A stretch of DNA of 64,000 nt from NCBI GenBank assembly GCA_002007465.1, contig LNAC01001227.1:62248-126247 (forward strand), read 5' to 3'. A program made the translations under genes and the position numbers. The notes beneath the pieces are model-generated. The model had not been told where the DNA came from and searched no databases. It saw only the letters and a program-made list of their open reading frames with translations. This document shows, in pieces, positions 1-31,110 of the stretch (positions are counted from its first letter, which is position 1; every line of letters begins with the position of its first letter). This DNA is from Ailurus styani. Its lineage: Eukaryota; Chordata; Mammalia; Carnivora; Ailuridae.

Positions 1-19327
<19,327 letters not shown>

Positions 19328-19439
19328 TGTTGCATTAAAAATGAGAGAAGGCCTCAGATATTCTAATTGGCTGTGTTTCAGTAGAGTAGTGCTGACTTAT
19401 AATTGCATTATATGAAGTTACTTAAAATTAAATATTCTG

Positions 19440-19445
19440 AATAAA
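19440..19445 (+). promoter_or_regulatory. Polyadenylation signal of the WC1-like gene
   Basis: A perfect AATAAA lies 113 bp after the stop codon, followed by a T-rich stretch (tttttgctctgttgatt). This is a simple short 3' UTR ending near 19460-19475. Confidence 0.7.
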
Positions 19446-19860
19446 GTACTTTTTGCTCTGTTGATTATTTAGCAAGTTTTATCTCAATTCACAGTTTGCC
19501 TCCAAAGAAATACAAGGTGAGTATATTGACCTGTTTTCTTACCTCCCCTATGGGTTACTCGAGGACTTACTTGGCCTGGGTTCACGAATGTTCCAGTATC
19601 TCTTAGACAAGGGATTCTTAACTTGGTCCATACTCATACCCTCATTCTTACCAAGATGAACTCATGGGGAAAAAAACAATCCTGAACATTCATGTATGCT
19701 CTTCTTTGAGATGTGGTATCATCTGTTTTTAAACAATTCCTAGGCACCAGATGTGGGTAGGAATTTCAAAGTTGAGGATGGGAGGTTGGCTAGGGGAGAG
19801 AATGGATAAAGCTCTCCTTATCCTGCCCTAATTTTCATGGGTCAACTAAAAATCCAATTC

Positions 19861-20061
19861 AGGGCACCTAGATGCCTCAGTGAGTTAAGTGTCTGACTTG
19901 GTTTCAGCTCGTGTCATGATCCCACAATTATGAGACCCAGCCCTGCCTTGGGCTCAGCACTGAGCTGAGTGTGGAGTCTGCTTAGGATTTTGTCTCTCCT
20001 CTCCCTCTACCCAGTCCCCCCACATGCTCATGTGCTTGCTCACTCAAAAAAAATTTTTTTT
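19861..20061 (+). mobile_element. CAN-SINE, diverged
   Basis: Forward element starting gggcacctagatgcctcag with an 11-bp duplication AAATCCAATTC on both sides (about 19850-19860 and 20062-20072). Confidence 0.9.
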
Positions 20062-20072
20062 AAATCCAATTC

Positions 20073-20800
20073 TCCATAACTATCTCTTCCTATTTCATCT
20101 CTTATTCCCTAGGTTACTTTTCCTATTTATTACTCAAGCCCATACAGATTCCTCTCACTCTTCTCTTGTATTTAGTTAGTTATCACCTCCTTTTAAATGC
20201 TGTCTTTCCTCTCCATCACTTCTTATTTCTTCAGGACATTGTAATCTCCTGTCTGTCCAATTATAAATCCTTCTAAATGAATTATAACAACTGATATCTT
20301 TCTTTCTGCAAGTTGATAAAGGAAAAATTGGCACTGACCCACAGACCTGTATCCAAGTGGGACAAGAAGGTAAAGAAGAGACCCAGGCAGAGGAGATCCA
20401 GAAGGAAGATAGATAGATAAATCAGGAACTATTGGGCTTTACAGATGTGGATGGAGGGGTTTGACATGATTGAACTATTCTAATGCTCTATTAGGCAATA
20501 TATATCAGAGGCCTTCAGAATGGTTATGTTAAGAAAATAATAATGACTTCTCTATTATGTCAATGTATAACCAATATATTAAGTTCATAAAACCTTTTCA
20601 GAGCACTGTAATTGAAAACATAAATATACAACAGATGGAATTAGATAAATAATTTATGATTCAATAATACAGGGAAATACTGGCAACCATACAAATAACA
20701 TAGAAGATGTTCTAATAGGACAGAAAGGATTTTAAAATATATTGTTAATTTTGAAAGTGTGTATATAAAATGGCATACAGGAATTTTATGATCCAGTTAT

Positions 20801-20840
<40 letters not shown>

Positions 20841-21583
20841 ACTGGGATATGACCTCTATTAAAGCAGAGATATATGTTCAGAAAGAATCTAAAGGGAGCT
20901 GGCAGATCCTAACTTGTACTGTGGGGACTCTGTAATGTGTGGCAGGGCTTGGGAAATAGTTGATACTCTTGACACCATGATAGCAAAGTTGAAATTCCAC
21001 AAGTAGATGGGGGAAAACTCATGTGAACTAAATGTTTTAATATGTGAACATACCCTTTAAAAATATGATTCAAAAAAAGTTCTCTCTGAGAAAAAATATA
21101 CTTGATTGATGAAATGTGATTTCTTCTTAGCCTAATGAGAAATTTATTCATTGTTCTCAGAGCTGGAGAGGCCAACTTGGAATCAGAGCAGCAATTTTAT
21201 ATTTCATTTTGATTCTATTTCTACCCTTAAGAGCCTGCAAAGCCTAAAAATGGACAACTATCATCAGCATATGGTCCAAACACAAGGAACTGGAAGTTCC
21301 AAGAAATATAACAAGGAAATGAGGAGCAGAAACTCTTCCTCCTGTTGAAGGCATAGAATTTCCCATTCAAGAGAGACAGAGGCTCATGGTTGGAGGGGTT
21401 TGAAACAGCAGGAAATGTGGTTGGGGAAGGGACTGAGAGATGAGGAGTATTGCTAAAACAGACAGGGACCAAGGCCCACACCTGGAAGAGCTGGCTCTCC
21501 AGCCCTGTGACTAGATTGTTCTTATTTCATGAGCTCAAGCCTTGATACCTTGCATTCTCCTGAGTGAGGGGCCCAATGGAGAC
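20073..21583. other. Intergenic stretch, no gene recognised
   Basis: Unique-looking sequence with a (GT)n tract at 20802-20836. A purine-rich segment 20313-20370 has exon-like borders (ctgcaag before, gtaaag after) but no coding match. Confidence 0.5.
20802..20836. repeat. (GT)n microsatellite
   Basis: About 17 GT units without interruption. Confidence 0.95.
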
Positions 21584-21599
21584 AAGATTTCATACAGGA

Positions 21600-21796
21600 G
21601 GCCGCCTGGGTGGCTCAGTGGGTTAAAGCCTCTGCTTTCGGCTCAGGTCATGATCTCAGGGTCCTGGGATCGAGGCCCGCATCGGGCTCTCTGCTCGGCA
21701 GGGAGCCTGCTTCCTCCTCTCTCTCTGCCTGCCTCTCTGCCTACTTGTGATCTCTCTCTCTCTCTCTGTCAGATAAATAAAAATCTTTAAAAAAAA
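21600..21796 (+). mobile_element. CAN-SINE
   Basis: Forward, full-length; the head starts ggccgcctgggtggctcag. Flanked by a 15-bp duplication AAGATTTCATACAGGA-like (21585-21599 and 21797-21811). Confidence 0.95.
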
Positions 21797-21811
21797 AGAT
21801 TTCATACAGGA

Positions 21812-22438
21812 TCTGAGGAAACCACAAGGGAGAAAATTTGCCAAAGGACATTAATAAGCACAGAGTTCTTCCTCAATAGCAGATCTATTAGGATGTCACA
21901 TACCTCACTAGGGCAGGGGAAAATTGACCAAAGAGGCACATCCTGAAGTCTCTAATGCTAGATCCCTCTTCTGCCTTCTATGCTAATATCAGTCCTTCTA
22001 AAAGCACCTGCATTTGGCATCACTTTTCTCTGGTGCACAATGAGGTTGGAGGATGATCAGTCCAAGAGGTAAGAAGGGAAAACATCATAGGCAGGAGGAG
22101 AAAGTTCTGGCAAGAATCCAATGCTGGGGAAAGATCGCAGTAAAGCAGAAAAACATCTGAACTATAGGTTTGTGGGGAAGAAAAAGAAAGTAAAAATAAG
22201 GCTTATATTGCAAATGCAGGGTTATCTAGGAGTATAATTATAGTTCCTATTGGAGGGACTTTATAGGCCAAGAGGTTTCCATATCTGTCTTATCATATAC
22301 ACATACACACCTAGCAGCTTCACCACTACCACCTCCATCACCTAATCCAGCAATCAGGCTTAGAGAATGTGAGTTCTATGCACTCGTATCTAAGAAAATT
22401 GACTTTCACGAGGCAGACATGTTCCTGCTTACCATATT
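21812..22438. other. Intergenic stretch, nothing recognised
   Basis: No repeat, exon or motif that I can support. Confidence 0.4.
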
Positions 22439-22456
22439 TAGCCTTCACATACTCTT

Positions 22457-22694
22457 TTTTTAAAATTATTATTACTTTTTAAAGTTTTTATTTATTTCTT
22501 TTACAGAGAGATAGAGAGCACAAGTAGGCAGAGCAGCATGCAGGGGGAGAGGGAGAAGCAGACTCTCAGTGGAGCAGGGAGCCCGATGCAGGACTCAATC
22601 CCAGGACCCTGGGATCATGACCTGAGCCAAGGACCCTGGGATCATGACCTGAGCCAAAGGCAGCAGCTTAACTGACTGAGCCACCCAGGCACCC
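22457..22694 (-). mobile_element. CAN-SINE with internal 27-bp tandem duplication
   Basis: Reverse element flanked by an 18-bp duplication with one mismatch (TAGCCTTCACATACTCTT at 22439-22456; G for A at the right copy 22695-22712). Inside, a 27-bp unit starting GGACCCTGGGATCATG occurs twice in tandem, exactly (22604-22630 and 22631-22657). Confidence 0.93.
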
Positions 22695-22712
22695 TAGCCT
22701 TCACGTACTCTT

Positions 22713-23916
22713 AAGACTCCCTTTCACCTGATTCCTCCAGCCCACCCCTCCCACGCCCTCTCTCATGCACAGGCCCATAGTCTAAAATGTAACATAGAGT
22801 ATAGAAAGGACAGAACAAAGATCACCCCTGATGTGATCGCTCAGCCATAATCCAGTACGAGAAGGCTTTAGAAATGATCTGAGCTTTTAGGTGATTGGGG
22901 CTGATTTAGAAAACAAACTTCATATGTCTGCAACATCTCACTGCTGAACTTGAAAAACAGAGTCCCTCCTCACAAAAGAACAATCAACATTCATCATCAC
23001 TGAAGATCACATTTGCTCAGAACCAAATGGTTGATAAAAAGGCATTGTCTTTGCAGTCCCAGGGATCATCTCCCCAGAGTCTTTGAGCTAATCCAGTATC
23101 TGCTGATTTTAAGAAGTGAAGCTATGCTTACCTTGAGCTTTGTCCTAGTGAGGACACTGAAGAGGAGAAACGCAATTCCTTGGAGAAAGCAGAATCCATT
23201 CATGGTTGTTGAGATCTTCATGCCTTCAGCTAACAGCCTCAGCTTCTTCAAACCATACAAGGGACCCTCCTGCCCTCCTGTCCCTCAGTGGGCCTTCTAC
23301 TGCAGGAAGCGAATTACATAGTCTCATCCCTGGCATCAATGTTTTCTGGAGACCAAGAGAAACCCTGTTTAATATCTGCTCTTCCAGTGACTGTATAAAA
23401 AGCAGAGACTATATAAAAAGAAAGCATTCTGAAATACAAGCACCAATTGCATGCTGAATCTTAAATATCTCCTTATATGAGACACAAGGTTTTCCAACAT
23501 TAGGTGTCATTTTATCTTCAAAGCTGCTCAGAAAAGCTCTACCAAAAAATAAATATTTCTTTCTTTTCTCCATCCCTCAGCTCAATCTGGCTCAATGGCT
23601 GGTTCAGCTCAGCTGGTGGAATTGACAGTCAGATGCACTGTTTTGGGGTCAGTTCTACCAAATATGACCCAAGAAAAGATGATTTTTTGGTTTAATTAAG
23701 CCTAGGTCTCAATGTCAAATGACGGACATATTGTGGCTCCAAAGAAATGAGAAGTATTCAACAGAACAAAAAGTCAGATGAGTAGAACATGGGGATTAGA
23801 AGGATAAAAAATTCTCAGGAAAATGAAAAAAGTTGAGATGGTCATCAAGGGAACATGATTATTGGGTCTTAGCATGGGCTTTTCTCTCATTTCTGTTTGG
23901 TAAGTGAAAGCCTTGT
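22713..23916. other. Intergenic stretch, nothing recognised
   Basis: No coding or repeat feature I can support. An open frame near 23013-23321 has no recognisable domain and no exon signals. Confidence 0.4.
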
Positions 23917-23931
23917 AAAGAACAAATATGA

Positions 23932-24125
23932 GGGCGCCTGGGTGGCTCAGTGGGTTAAACCTCTGCCTTCAGCTCAGGTCATCATCTCAGGGTCCTGGGA
24001 TTGAGGCCTGCGTCGGGCTCTCTGCTCAGCGGGGAGCCTGCTTCCTCCTCTCTCTCTGCCTGCCTCTTTGCCTACTTATGATCTCTCTCTGTCAAATAAA
24101 TAAATTTTAAAAATCTTAAAAAAAA
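23932..24125 (+). mobile_element. CAN-SINE
   Basis: Forward, full-length, starting gggcgcctgggtggctcag, with a perfect 15-bp duplication AAAGAACAAATATGA (23917-23931 and 24126-24140). Confidence 0.95.
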
Positions 24126-25414
24126 AAAGAACAAATATGAAGTATGTCTTTCCTTTCCATCAATCACAGAGAACTTTCTGCCCCCAAGACTACCATGGCC
24201 AGTGTAGACATGTCACCTAGGAATAAGTTGTGTTCCCCAGGTCATGGTGGGCCTACAGTTACAAATCAGTTACAAAATGAATCTCTGTTTTACACTGTGG
24301 CACTCTGTTCCTGACAATCTAGTCTTCAGTGGTTCGAAGGTACTTGCCCTCCTCCTCTTAGGTCCTCTTTTCAGCATTTCTGTCCCTATGCCTCCTCTCC
24401 CCTTCTTCTGTTCATTTTCATAGAAACCAGTTAGTCTACTTTCACATTCTTTCCAGGTCTCTGAGCATATAAATAAGATGGCTGTCATTACAGTGTTTGG
24501 AAATGAAGTCGGTTTTACACAACTTGCTTATTACACGCTTGCTATCAACAAAACAAGAACTCACCATGTTTTCATTTTTTTAAGTTTTTTTTGAGATATA
24601 ATTGACATATAATATTGTGTACATTTAAGGTGTGCAATGTATTGATCTGATACATTTATATATTGCCATAGGATTACTACCTTAACATTAGGTGACAACT
24701 CTATCACATCGCATAATTATCATCTCTTTTTTGTAGTGGGAACAATTAAAATCTAACCCTTAGCAACTTTGAAGTTTATAACACAGTATTGTTGTCTATA
24801 ACCACTATGCTGTGCATGAGTCCTCCAGGATTGGTTGCAAGTTTATACCCTTAAACTACATCTTCCCAATTCTCCCAACTTAGAGCCTCTGGTAGGCACC
24901 ACTGTATTCTCTGGTTATAAGAATTTGCTTTTTTTAACTCCACATAAAGAGATATCATAGTATTTGTCTTTCTCTCTGACTTATCTCACTTAGCATAATA
25001 CCCTCTTACCGTGTAGTTTCACTTGTTGATTTTTGCTTTTGTTCCTTGTGCTTTTGATGTCGTATTTAAAAAAAATAATTCACAAAAAATAATAAAAACA
25101 TAAAAAATAAAAAAAAATTCATTGCCAAGACCAATGTCAAGGAACTTCTTTTCCCATTTTCCTCCCTAGGATTTTCATTCTATCAGCCTTGTGTCAAAAT
25201 TTTTAATTTATTTTGAGTTAATTTTTGATTGATGTAAGACAGAGGTCCAAATTCACTTTTCTGCATGTATCCAGTGTTCCCAGCACCATTGTGGAAGCGA
25301 TAATCCTTTCCCCATTGAGTGTTCTTAGATCTCTTGTCAAATATTAGTTGCCCATATATGTAGAAATATATTTCTGGGATCTATACTCTGTTCCATTGGT
25401 CTGTGTGTTTATTT

Positions 25415-25617
25415 TTTTTAAGACTTTATTTGAGGGAGAGAGAGAGAGACAGAGAGAACTTGAGCCAGAGAGAGAGAGAGTGCATGGGGTGGGGAGGGAG
25501 AAGGAGAATAGACTCCATGCTGAGCAGGGAGCCTGATGTGGGGCTGAAACCCAGGACGTGGGATCATGACCTGAGCTGAAGGCAGACGCTTAACCTACTG
25601 AATCACCCAGGTGCCCC
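25415..25617 (-). mobile_element. CAN-SINE nested in the old L1
   Basis: Reverse element ending aatcacccaggtgcccc; flanked by an imperfect duplication TGTGTGTTTATTTT / TGTGTCTATTTTTA. Confidence 0.88.
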
Positions 25618-26173
25618 TTGTGTCTATTTTTATAACAGTGCCATACTGTTTAAACTACTATAGCACTATAATATAGTTTGAAATCAGGAACTGTGATGTG
25701 CTTTGTTCTTTCTCATAATTGCTTTGTCTATTGGGGTCTTTTGTGGTTTCAGATGAATCTTAGGATTTTTTTTTTCTATTTCTGTGAAAATGCCATTGGG
25801 ATTTTGATAAAGATTGTGTTTAATTGAAAGATGGCTTTAAGTAGTATGAATATTTTAACAACATTAATTCTCCCAATCCATGATCACAGGAGATCTTTTC
25901 ACTTGTTTGTGTTTTCTTCATTTCTTTGATCAATGTCCTATAGTTTTCAGAGTAGAGAATAGAGAAATAGAATAGAATAGAAACAGAAAATAAATAGAAT
26001 CCATTTCTTTCTTTATTTTTTAAGAAATTTACTGTTAGTGTGTAGGGACTAGGAGTTTTTGCATGTTAATTTTGGATATTACAACTTCACTGAACTCATT
26101 GATTAGAGGTAACCATTTTTCAATTGAATCTTTGGATTTTCTGTATAAAAATCATGTCATCTGCAAAAAGAGA

Positions 26174-26249
26174 TGCTGTGAAAGATGTAAGCCTGATGAT
26201 TCACAGACCTGTACCCCTTGGGCAAAGAATAAAAATAAAATTAAAAAAA
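26174..26249 (+). mobile_element. Very short (about 76-bp) L1 3' end
   Basis: Only the last part of the carnivore L1 3' UTR ('gtaagcctgatgattcacag') plus an A-rich tail sits inside the older reversed L1. The target duplication is short or blurred by the A-tract. Confidence 0.8.
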
Positions 26250-26775
26250 GATAATTTCATTTTTTCCTTTCAGATTTGGATATCTTTTATTTCCTTTTCT
26301 TGCTTGCATGCTCTGGCTAGGACTTCCAATATTATGTTGAATAGGAGTGTTGAGAGTGGGCACCCATGTCTTGTTCCTGATCTTAGAGACTCACCATTGA
26401 GTATGATGTTAGCTGTGGTCTTGTCATATACGGTTTTTATTATGTTGAGCCATGTTTTTCTACGCCTGATTTGTTAAAAAAATTTATTATGAATTGGTGT
26501 TAAGTGTTGTCAAATGCTTTTTCTGCACCTACTGAGATGATCATGATTCTTTTCTTTCATTCTATTAATGTGATGCTTCAGACTGACTGATTTGAGGTTG
26601 TTAATCATCCTTGCATCCCAAGGATAAATCTCACTTGTTCATGGTGAATGATCCTTTTGATGTACTGTTGAATTTGGTTTGCCAATATTTTGTTGAGAAT
26701 TTTGCATCTATATTCATCAGGCACATTGGCCTATAGTTCTCTTTTCTAGTAATGTCCTTTTCTATTTAGGGTATC

Positions 26776-28125
26776 AAGAAATCTTGCAGGATTTCAGCCA
26801 GCACCACTATTTGAGGTCCTATAAAGTGTTTAAATCATTAATGTCAGATCTTGCACCACATTACTTCAGATCAAAGGTTCCATTTTATGGCAAAAGAGAC
26901 TTGGCAGGGGTTATGTGACATGGGATCCAAGGACCCTATCACCTATCCAGTGACAGAGAGATGGAAATGCCCATTGAAGGGATAACTGAAAACCAGCTTG
27001 GAGATGATACCCTCCAAGAATGGGGCCCACCATCCACACTACAATATATATTCTCAAAATCAGTTACCATTATATGGTTATCCATGACATAACCAACAGG
27101 TAAGAATACATGGATCCAAGAATTAGTGGAAATAGGAGTGGCAATGCTTGCCTTCATTCCCAGTCATCTTGGGTTTGTGGGTTTAGAAGCTCTGGTTCCT
27201 AGAAGGAAAAATGGTTTCACCAGGGGTCATGGTAAGCATCACATTAAACTTTAAGCTATGGCTGCTTTCCAGTCACATCAGGATATTCGTGACAAATTAT
27301 CATGAAGCAAGAAAACAATAACCTCATTACTGGGGTAAATGATCCCAATCATCAGGAAGAGGAGAACTGATACACAGCAGGTTCAGACAAAAATATACTT
27401 GGCACCTATATTGGGCATCTCTTGGTATTCCCTTGCCTCATTTTGATAATAAATATACCAGGGAAGCAGCCACAGCCTGAGAAGTGTATGGTGGCCAGAG
27501 TTTTAGAACCCTCAGGATGAGGGTCAGGTTCACCCCACCAGCTAAGCTACCTAGACCAGCAGAGGTGCTAATAAAGGATGAAGAAAATCTAGAATGTGAT
27601 AGAGGAGGGAGATGATGATTTATAGTTGTGGACTCAAGACCCAGTTGTCGTGGTGAGGGTCTGTAGCTTGTCTTGACTAATCTTCCTCTTGCAAATTACC
27701 CCAGGAAAGGAAGCATACAAGAATCCAAAAAGAATAAGCACTCATAACTTAATGTAAAGTGCATACTTGATGCATAAATCAAATGAGCTGGAGAGGTGCA
27801 AATGTAGCTGTGGTGGAGGCTGTGGTGTGACCCTCTTTCTGTCTAAGGCACTCATCTCCCAGTTGTTGTAGGTGTTGGTAGCTGTCCCCTCCTTGGGGAC
27901 AGTCTTCATCCAGTGACTCTACAGTGCATGGGTCCCTTTGTCTCTTCTTGGGACAACTATGAAGGGCCATTCCATCTCCCTGTGATATCAACTGAGCTTC
28001 TGTGTAACTACATTATAGTTTTGCCTCCCTCAATCTCCTAAGAGAGTGTTCCTCAATAAATTTCCTGTCCTCAAGTCTTCATCCCAAGTCTGTTTTCTGG
28101 CGGTACTCAACTTGTAACATAGCGA
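26776..28125 (+). mobile_element. ERV-L-like internal remnant with 3' LTR end
   Basis: The forward strand reads like degraded ERV-L pol (integrase) and downstream region: 'gcaggatttcagccagcacc', 'gacatgggatccaaggacc', 'accccaccagctaagctacc'. It ends in an LTR-like tail with AATAAA (28056 region) and 'ctgttttctggcggtactca'. All frames are broken by stops; there is no intact protein. Confidence 0.65.
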
Positions 28126-28664
28126 CTATTTAAAGTGTTAGTTCTTGGTCCTTATTTTGGTACCAGGTATGAAGCATTGGAAGATTTGGCTCAAGGTTTA
28201 CTAATGTGTGCATTTCTGTAAGCTCTAAAGTAATATTGATAGCCTGAGATGTGGTTCACTGCAGATCACAGGCCCCTGGTTTTGATTCTGTTGGCAATCC
28301 AAAAAAGGATTGGACAGTTCATTTTTATTATATAACTCATGATTCTGTCCAGGATGTGTTCATACAAATCAGTGGATTCCTGAAGGTGTGGTTTCTCTTC
28401 TCTGTACTTTTTACCATGGTATACATATACATCCTCTGGCTATTTGGGGAGGCTGTGTTTGGTCTGGGGAATGGAAATGTCTGGCAGATTGCAGTGCATT
28501 GCAAGAGTAGCCAATCCTCCCCACAAGCCAGTGTTTGCAGTCACTGTAAGACAAACCATAAGGGCAAAGAGAATCCTGGGTGAGGTTGTCTGATGAGTGA
28601 AGAGGTCTGGGCTGTAGACTGAAACTCTGTGAAGAAAATTGGTTTTGACAATTTTGGGGATGGG

Positions 28665-30160
28665 TCTACAGTGAATTGAATAGTATTCTCCCAAAATTCA
28701 TGCCAGAACTTCAGAACCTGACCTCATTTAGAAATAGCATCTTTACAGCAAAGGAAACAGTCAACAAAACCAAAAGACAACTGACAGAATGGGAGAAGAT
28801 ATTTGCAAATGACATATCAGATAAAGGGCTAGTATCCAAAATCTATAAAGAGCTTCTCAAACTCAACACCCATAAAACAAATAACCCAGTCAAGAAATGG
28901 GCAGAAGACATGAACAGACATTTCTCCAAAGAAGACATCCAAATGGCCAACAGACACATGAGAAAGTGCTCAACATCACTCGGCATCAGAGAAATACAAA
29001 TTAAAACCACAGCGAGATACCACCTTACACCAGTCAGAATGGCTAAAATCAACAAGTCAGGAAATGACAGATGTTGGCGAGGTTGCGGAGAAAGGGGAAC
29101 CCTCCTACACTGTTGGTGGGAATGCAAACTGGTGCAGCCACTCTGGAAAACAGTATGGAGATTCCTCAAAAAGTTGAAAATGGAGCTACCCTACGACCCA
29201 GCAATCGCACTACTGGGTATTTATCCTAAAGACACAAAGGTAGTGATCCTCAGGGGCACGTGCACCCGAATGTTTATAGCAGCAATGTCCACAATAGCCA
29301 AACTATGGAAAGAACCTAGATGTCCATCAACAGATGAATGGATAAAGAAGATGTGGTATATATATACAATGGAATACTATGCAGCTATCAAAAGAAACGA
29401 AATCTTGCCATTTGCAACGACATGGATGGAACTGGAGGGTATTATGCTGAGCGAAATAAGTCAATCAGAGAAAGACAATTATCATATGATCTCTCTGATA
29501 TGAGGAACTTGAGGGGCAGGGTGGGGGGTTGTGGGGGGTAGGGAGGGAAAAATAATGAAACAAGATGGGATGGGGAAGGAGACAAACCATAAGAGACTTC
29601 TAATCTCATAAAACAAACTGAGGGTTACTGGGGGGTGGGAGGGTAGGGATAGGGTGGATGGGTTATGGACATTAGGGAGGGTTTGTGCTTTGGTGAATGC
29701 TGTGAAAGATGTAAGCCTGATGATTCACAGACCTGTACCCCTTGGGCAAATAAGAAAAATAAAATTAAAAAAAAAAAAAGAAATAGCATCTTTGTAGATG
29801 TAATCAAGTTAAGATGAGGTCATATTGGATCAGGGTGGTCTATAATCCAATGACTGCTGCCCTTATAAGAAAAGTGACATTTAGACAGCACTGTGTAAAG
29901 ATCAGAGGCACATAAGGAAAATGCCATGTGACAAAGGAGGCTGGGATTGGAGTGATGAATTTACAAACCAAAGAATGTCAAAAATTGCCAAAAACCACCA
30001 GAAACTATGCAAGGCAGGATCCTCCCCTAATATCTCCTAAGAGAGCATAGCCCTGCTGACACCTTCATTTTGGACTTCTAAATCTCCAGAACTGTGAGAG
30101 TACATTTCTGTTGTTACCCAGTTTGTGGCAATTTGTTATGGCAGCCTTAGAGGAAGCATG
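28665..30160 (+). mobile_element. MLT1-type LTR split by an L1
   Basis: The left part 28665-28744 ('ccaaaattcatgccagaact') and right part 29779-30160 ('gatgtaatcaagttaagatgagg', 'ttggacttctaaatctccag', 'gtttgtggcaatttgttatgg') form one forward MLT1 LTR. A later L1 (28745-29778) interrupts it. Confidence 0.8.
28745..29778 (+). mobile_element. Young carnivore L1, 5'-truncated, forward
   Basis: Flanked by a perfect 15-bp duplication AGAAATAGCATCTTT (28730-28744 and 29779-29793). Carries the ORF2 C-terminus without stops up to about 29500 (ends YHMISLI), including the cysteine-rich [18 protein letters not shown], then a G-rich 3' UTR and poly-A. The 275-residue open frame is this fragment plus some LTR sequence; it is not a host gene. 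Confidence 0.95.
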
Positions 30161-30860
30161 GTGGAGATGTAAAACTGTTCTTTCAGAAAGTGCTTCCGTG
30201 GAACTATAAGTGTTCTTATACCAGGTGAGGCTCTGTGCCTAAATTGATGGATTTCTCTAGGTACTTTTGGAAGAGGGGAGCCTAGAGCATCCCAGGAACA
30301 AGGTGAAGGAGTGAGGGTGGTTGTCTTGATGATAATCGGACAACCTTAAGCTCTTTCTTTACTGTCCAGACAATACGGGGGAAATCTACCTCATTCATGT
30401 AGGTACAGTGTTCCTTTGTTTTTGTCCTATGTGACAGAGCTATTTTAAGATTCTCTTTGGTGCACACATTTTTGACAAGATTAGATGTGCCCTGAGGAAA
30501 TTTGACCTGAAAAGGATCAGGAGTCCCTTTTTGGGAAATTTGTCCCTTCCTTGGGTTGACTTAGGACAGAAAATTTGGGAAAACAAACCACTTACCATGC
30601 ATGTGGGTCTTATTTGCTTTGGAAATATTCTCATCTTAAGCAAGAGTGCTCTGAGTTTTCTCTCTCCCTGCTCTGATGCGGGTGAGCTCTATCCATGGAA
30701 AGGGGCTTAGATATAGTGCTTCTGAACCTATGAATCTGTGGTAATTTGGGAAGCTTTCTGATATTCCTTAGAATTCTTTCATGTAACTTCACAGGGGAGT
30801 ATTGGATGGGTTGAGCCTCCTGAAGGGCAAAGGCTAGGCCAGTACCTGCCAGGCTCTCAC
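30161..30860. other. Sequence upstream of the second tail copy, no exon recognised
   Basis: No SRCR-like coding sequence is visible here. If copy 2 were a complete separate gene, SRCR exons would be expected upstream, but the preceding 10 kb are repeats and unassigned DNA. Confidence 0.5.
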
Positions 30861-30972
30861 AATCTCCCATTGTGCCTCAGCTATGACTTCACCCTCCTGA
30901 AAACCCAACAGGTGACAGTAGGGGCAGGATTTACCCATGTCCTTTCCCATCCCGAGGATATGTTTTTTTCAG

Positions 30973-31110
30973 AGTCCAATTTAGATTCAAATCCCGGTCC
31001 TGGAATCTTCTTTGTGACAGGTATCCTCAGTTTCATCTTTGGACCCTGCATCTTCCTTTTCCTCATTTTTCTGGTGATTCAGCAATGCAGAAAGAAAATG
31101 AAGTGCCAAG
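30973..31110 (+). pseudogene. Copy 2 transmembrane exon
   Basis: Exactly 138 nt with canonical splice sites and phase 1 at both ends, as in 16348-16485. Frame: SNLDSNPGPGIFF, a hydrophobic span and QQCRKKMKCQ. It is open with no stop. The upstream sequence is also open from an ATG at 30870, but that start is probably fortuitous. Confidence 0.8.

Larger units (their letters stand above)
24565..26775 (-). mobile_element. Old L1, reverse (3' UTR and ORF2 part)
   Basis: Reversed L1 sequence recognisable at 'gagatataattgacatataa', 'cattgccaagaccaatgtca', 'tgcatctatattcatcagg'. Interrupted by a CAN-SINE (25415-25617) and a 76-bp L1 piece (26174-26249). Confidence 0.8.

Noticed and set aside
28676..29503. 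275-residue open frame as a gene
   Set aside because: It is the ORF2 C-terminus of a 5'-truncated L1 with a target duplication, plus some LTR sequence.
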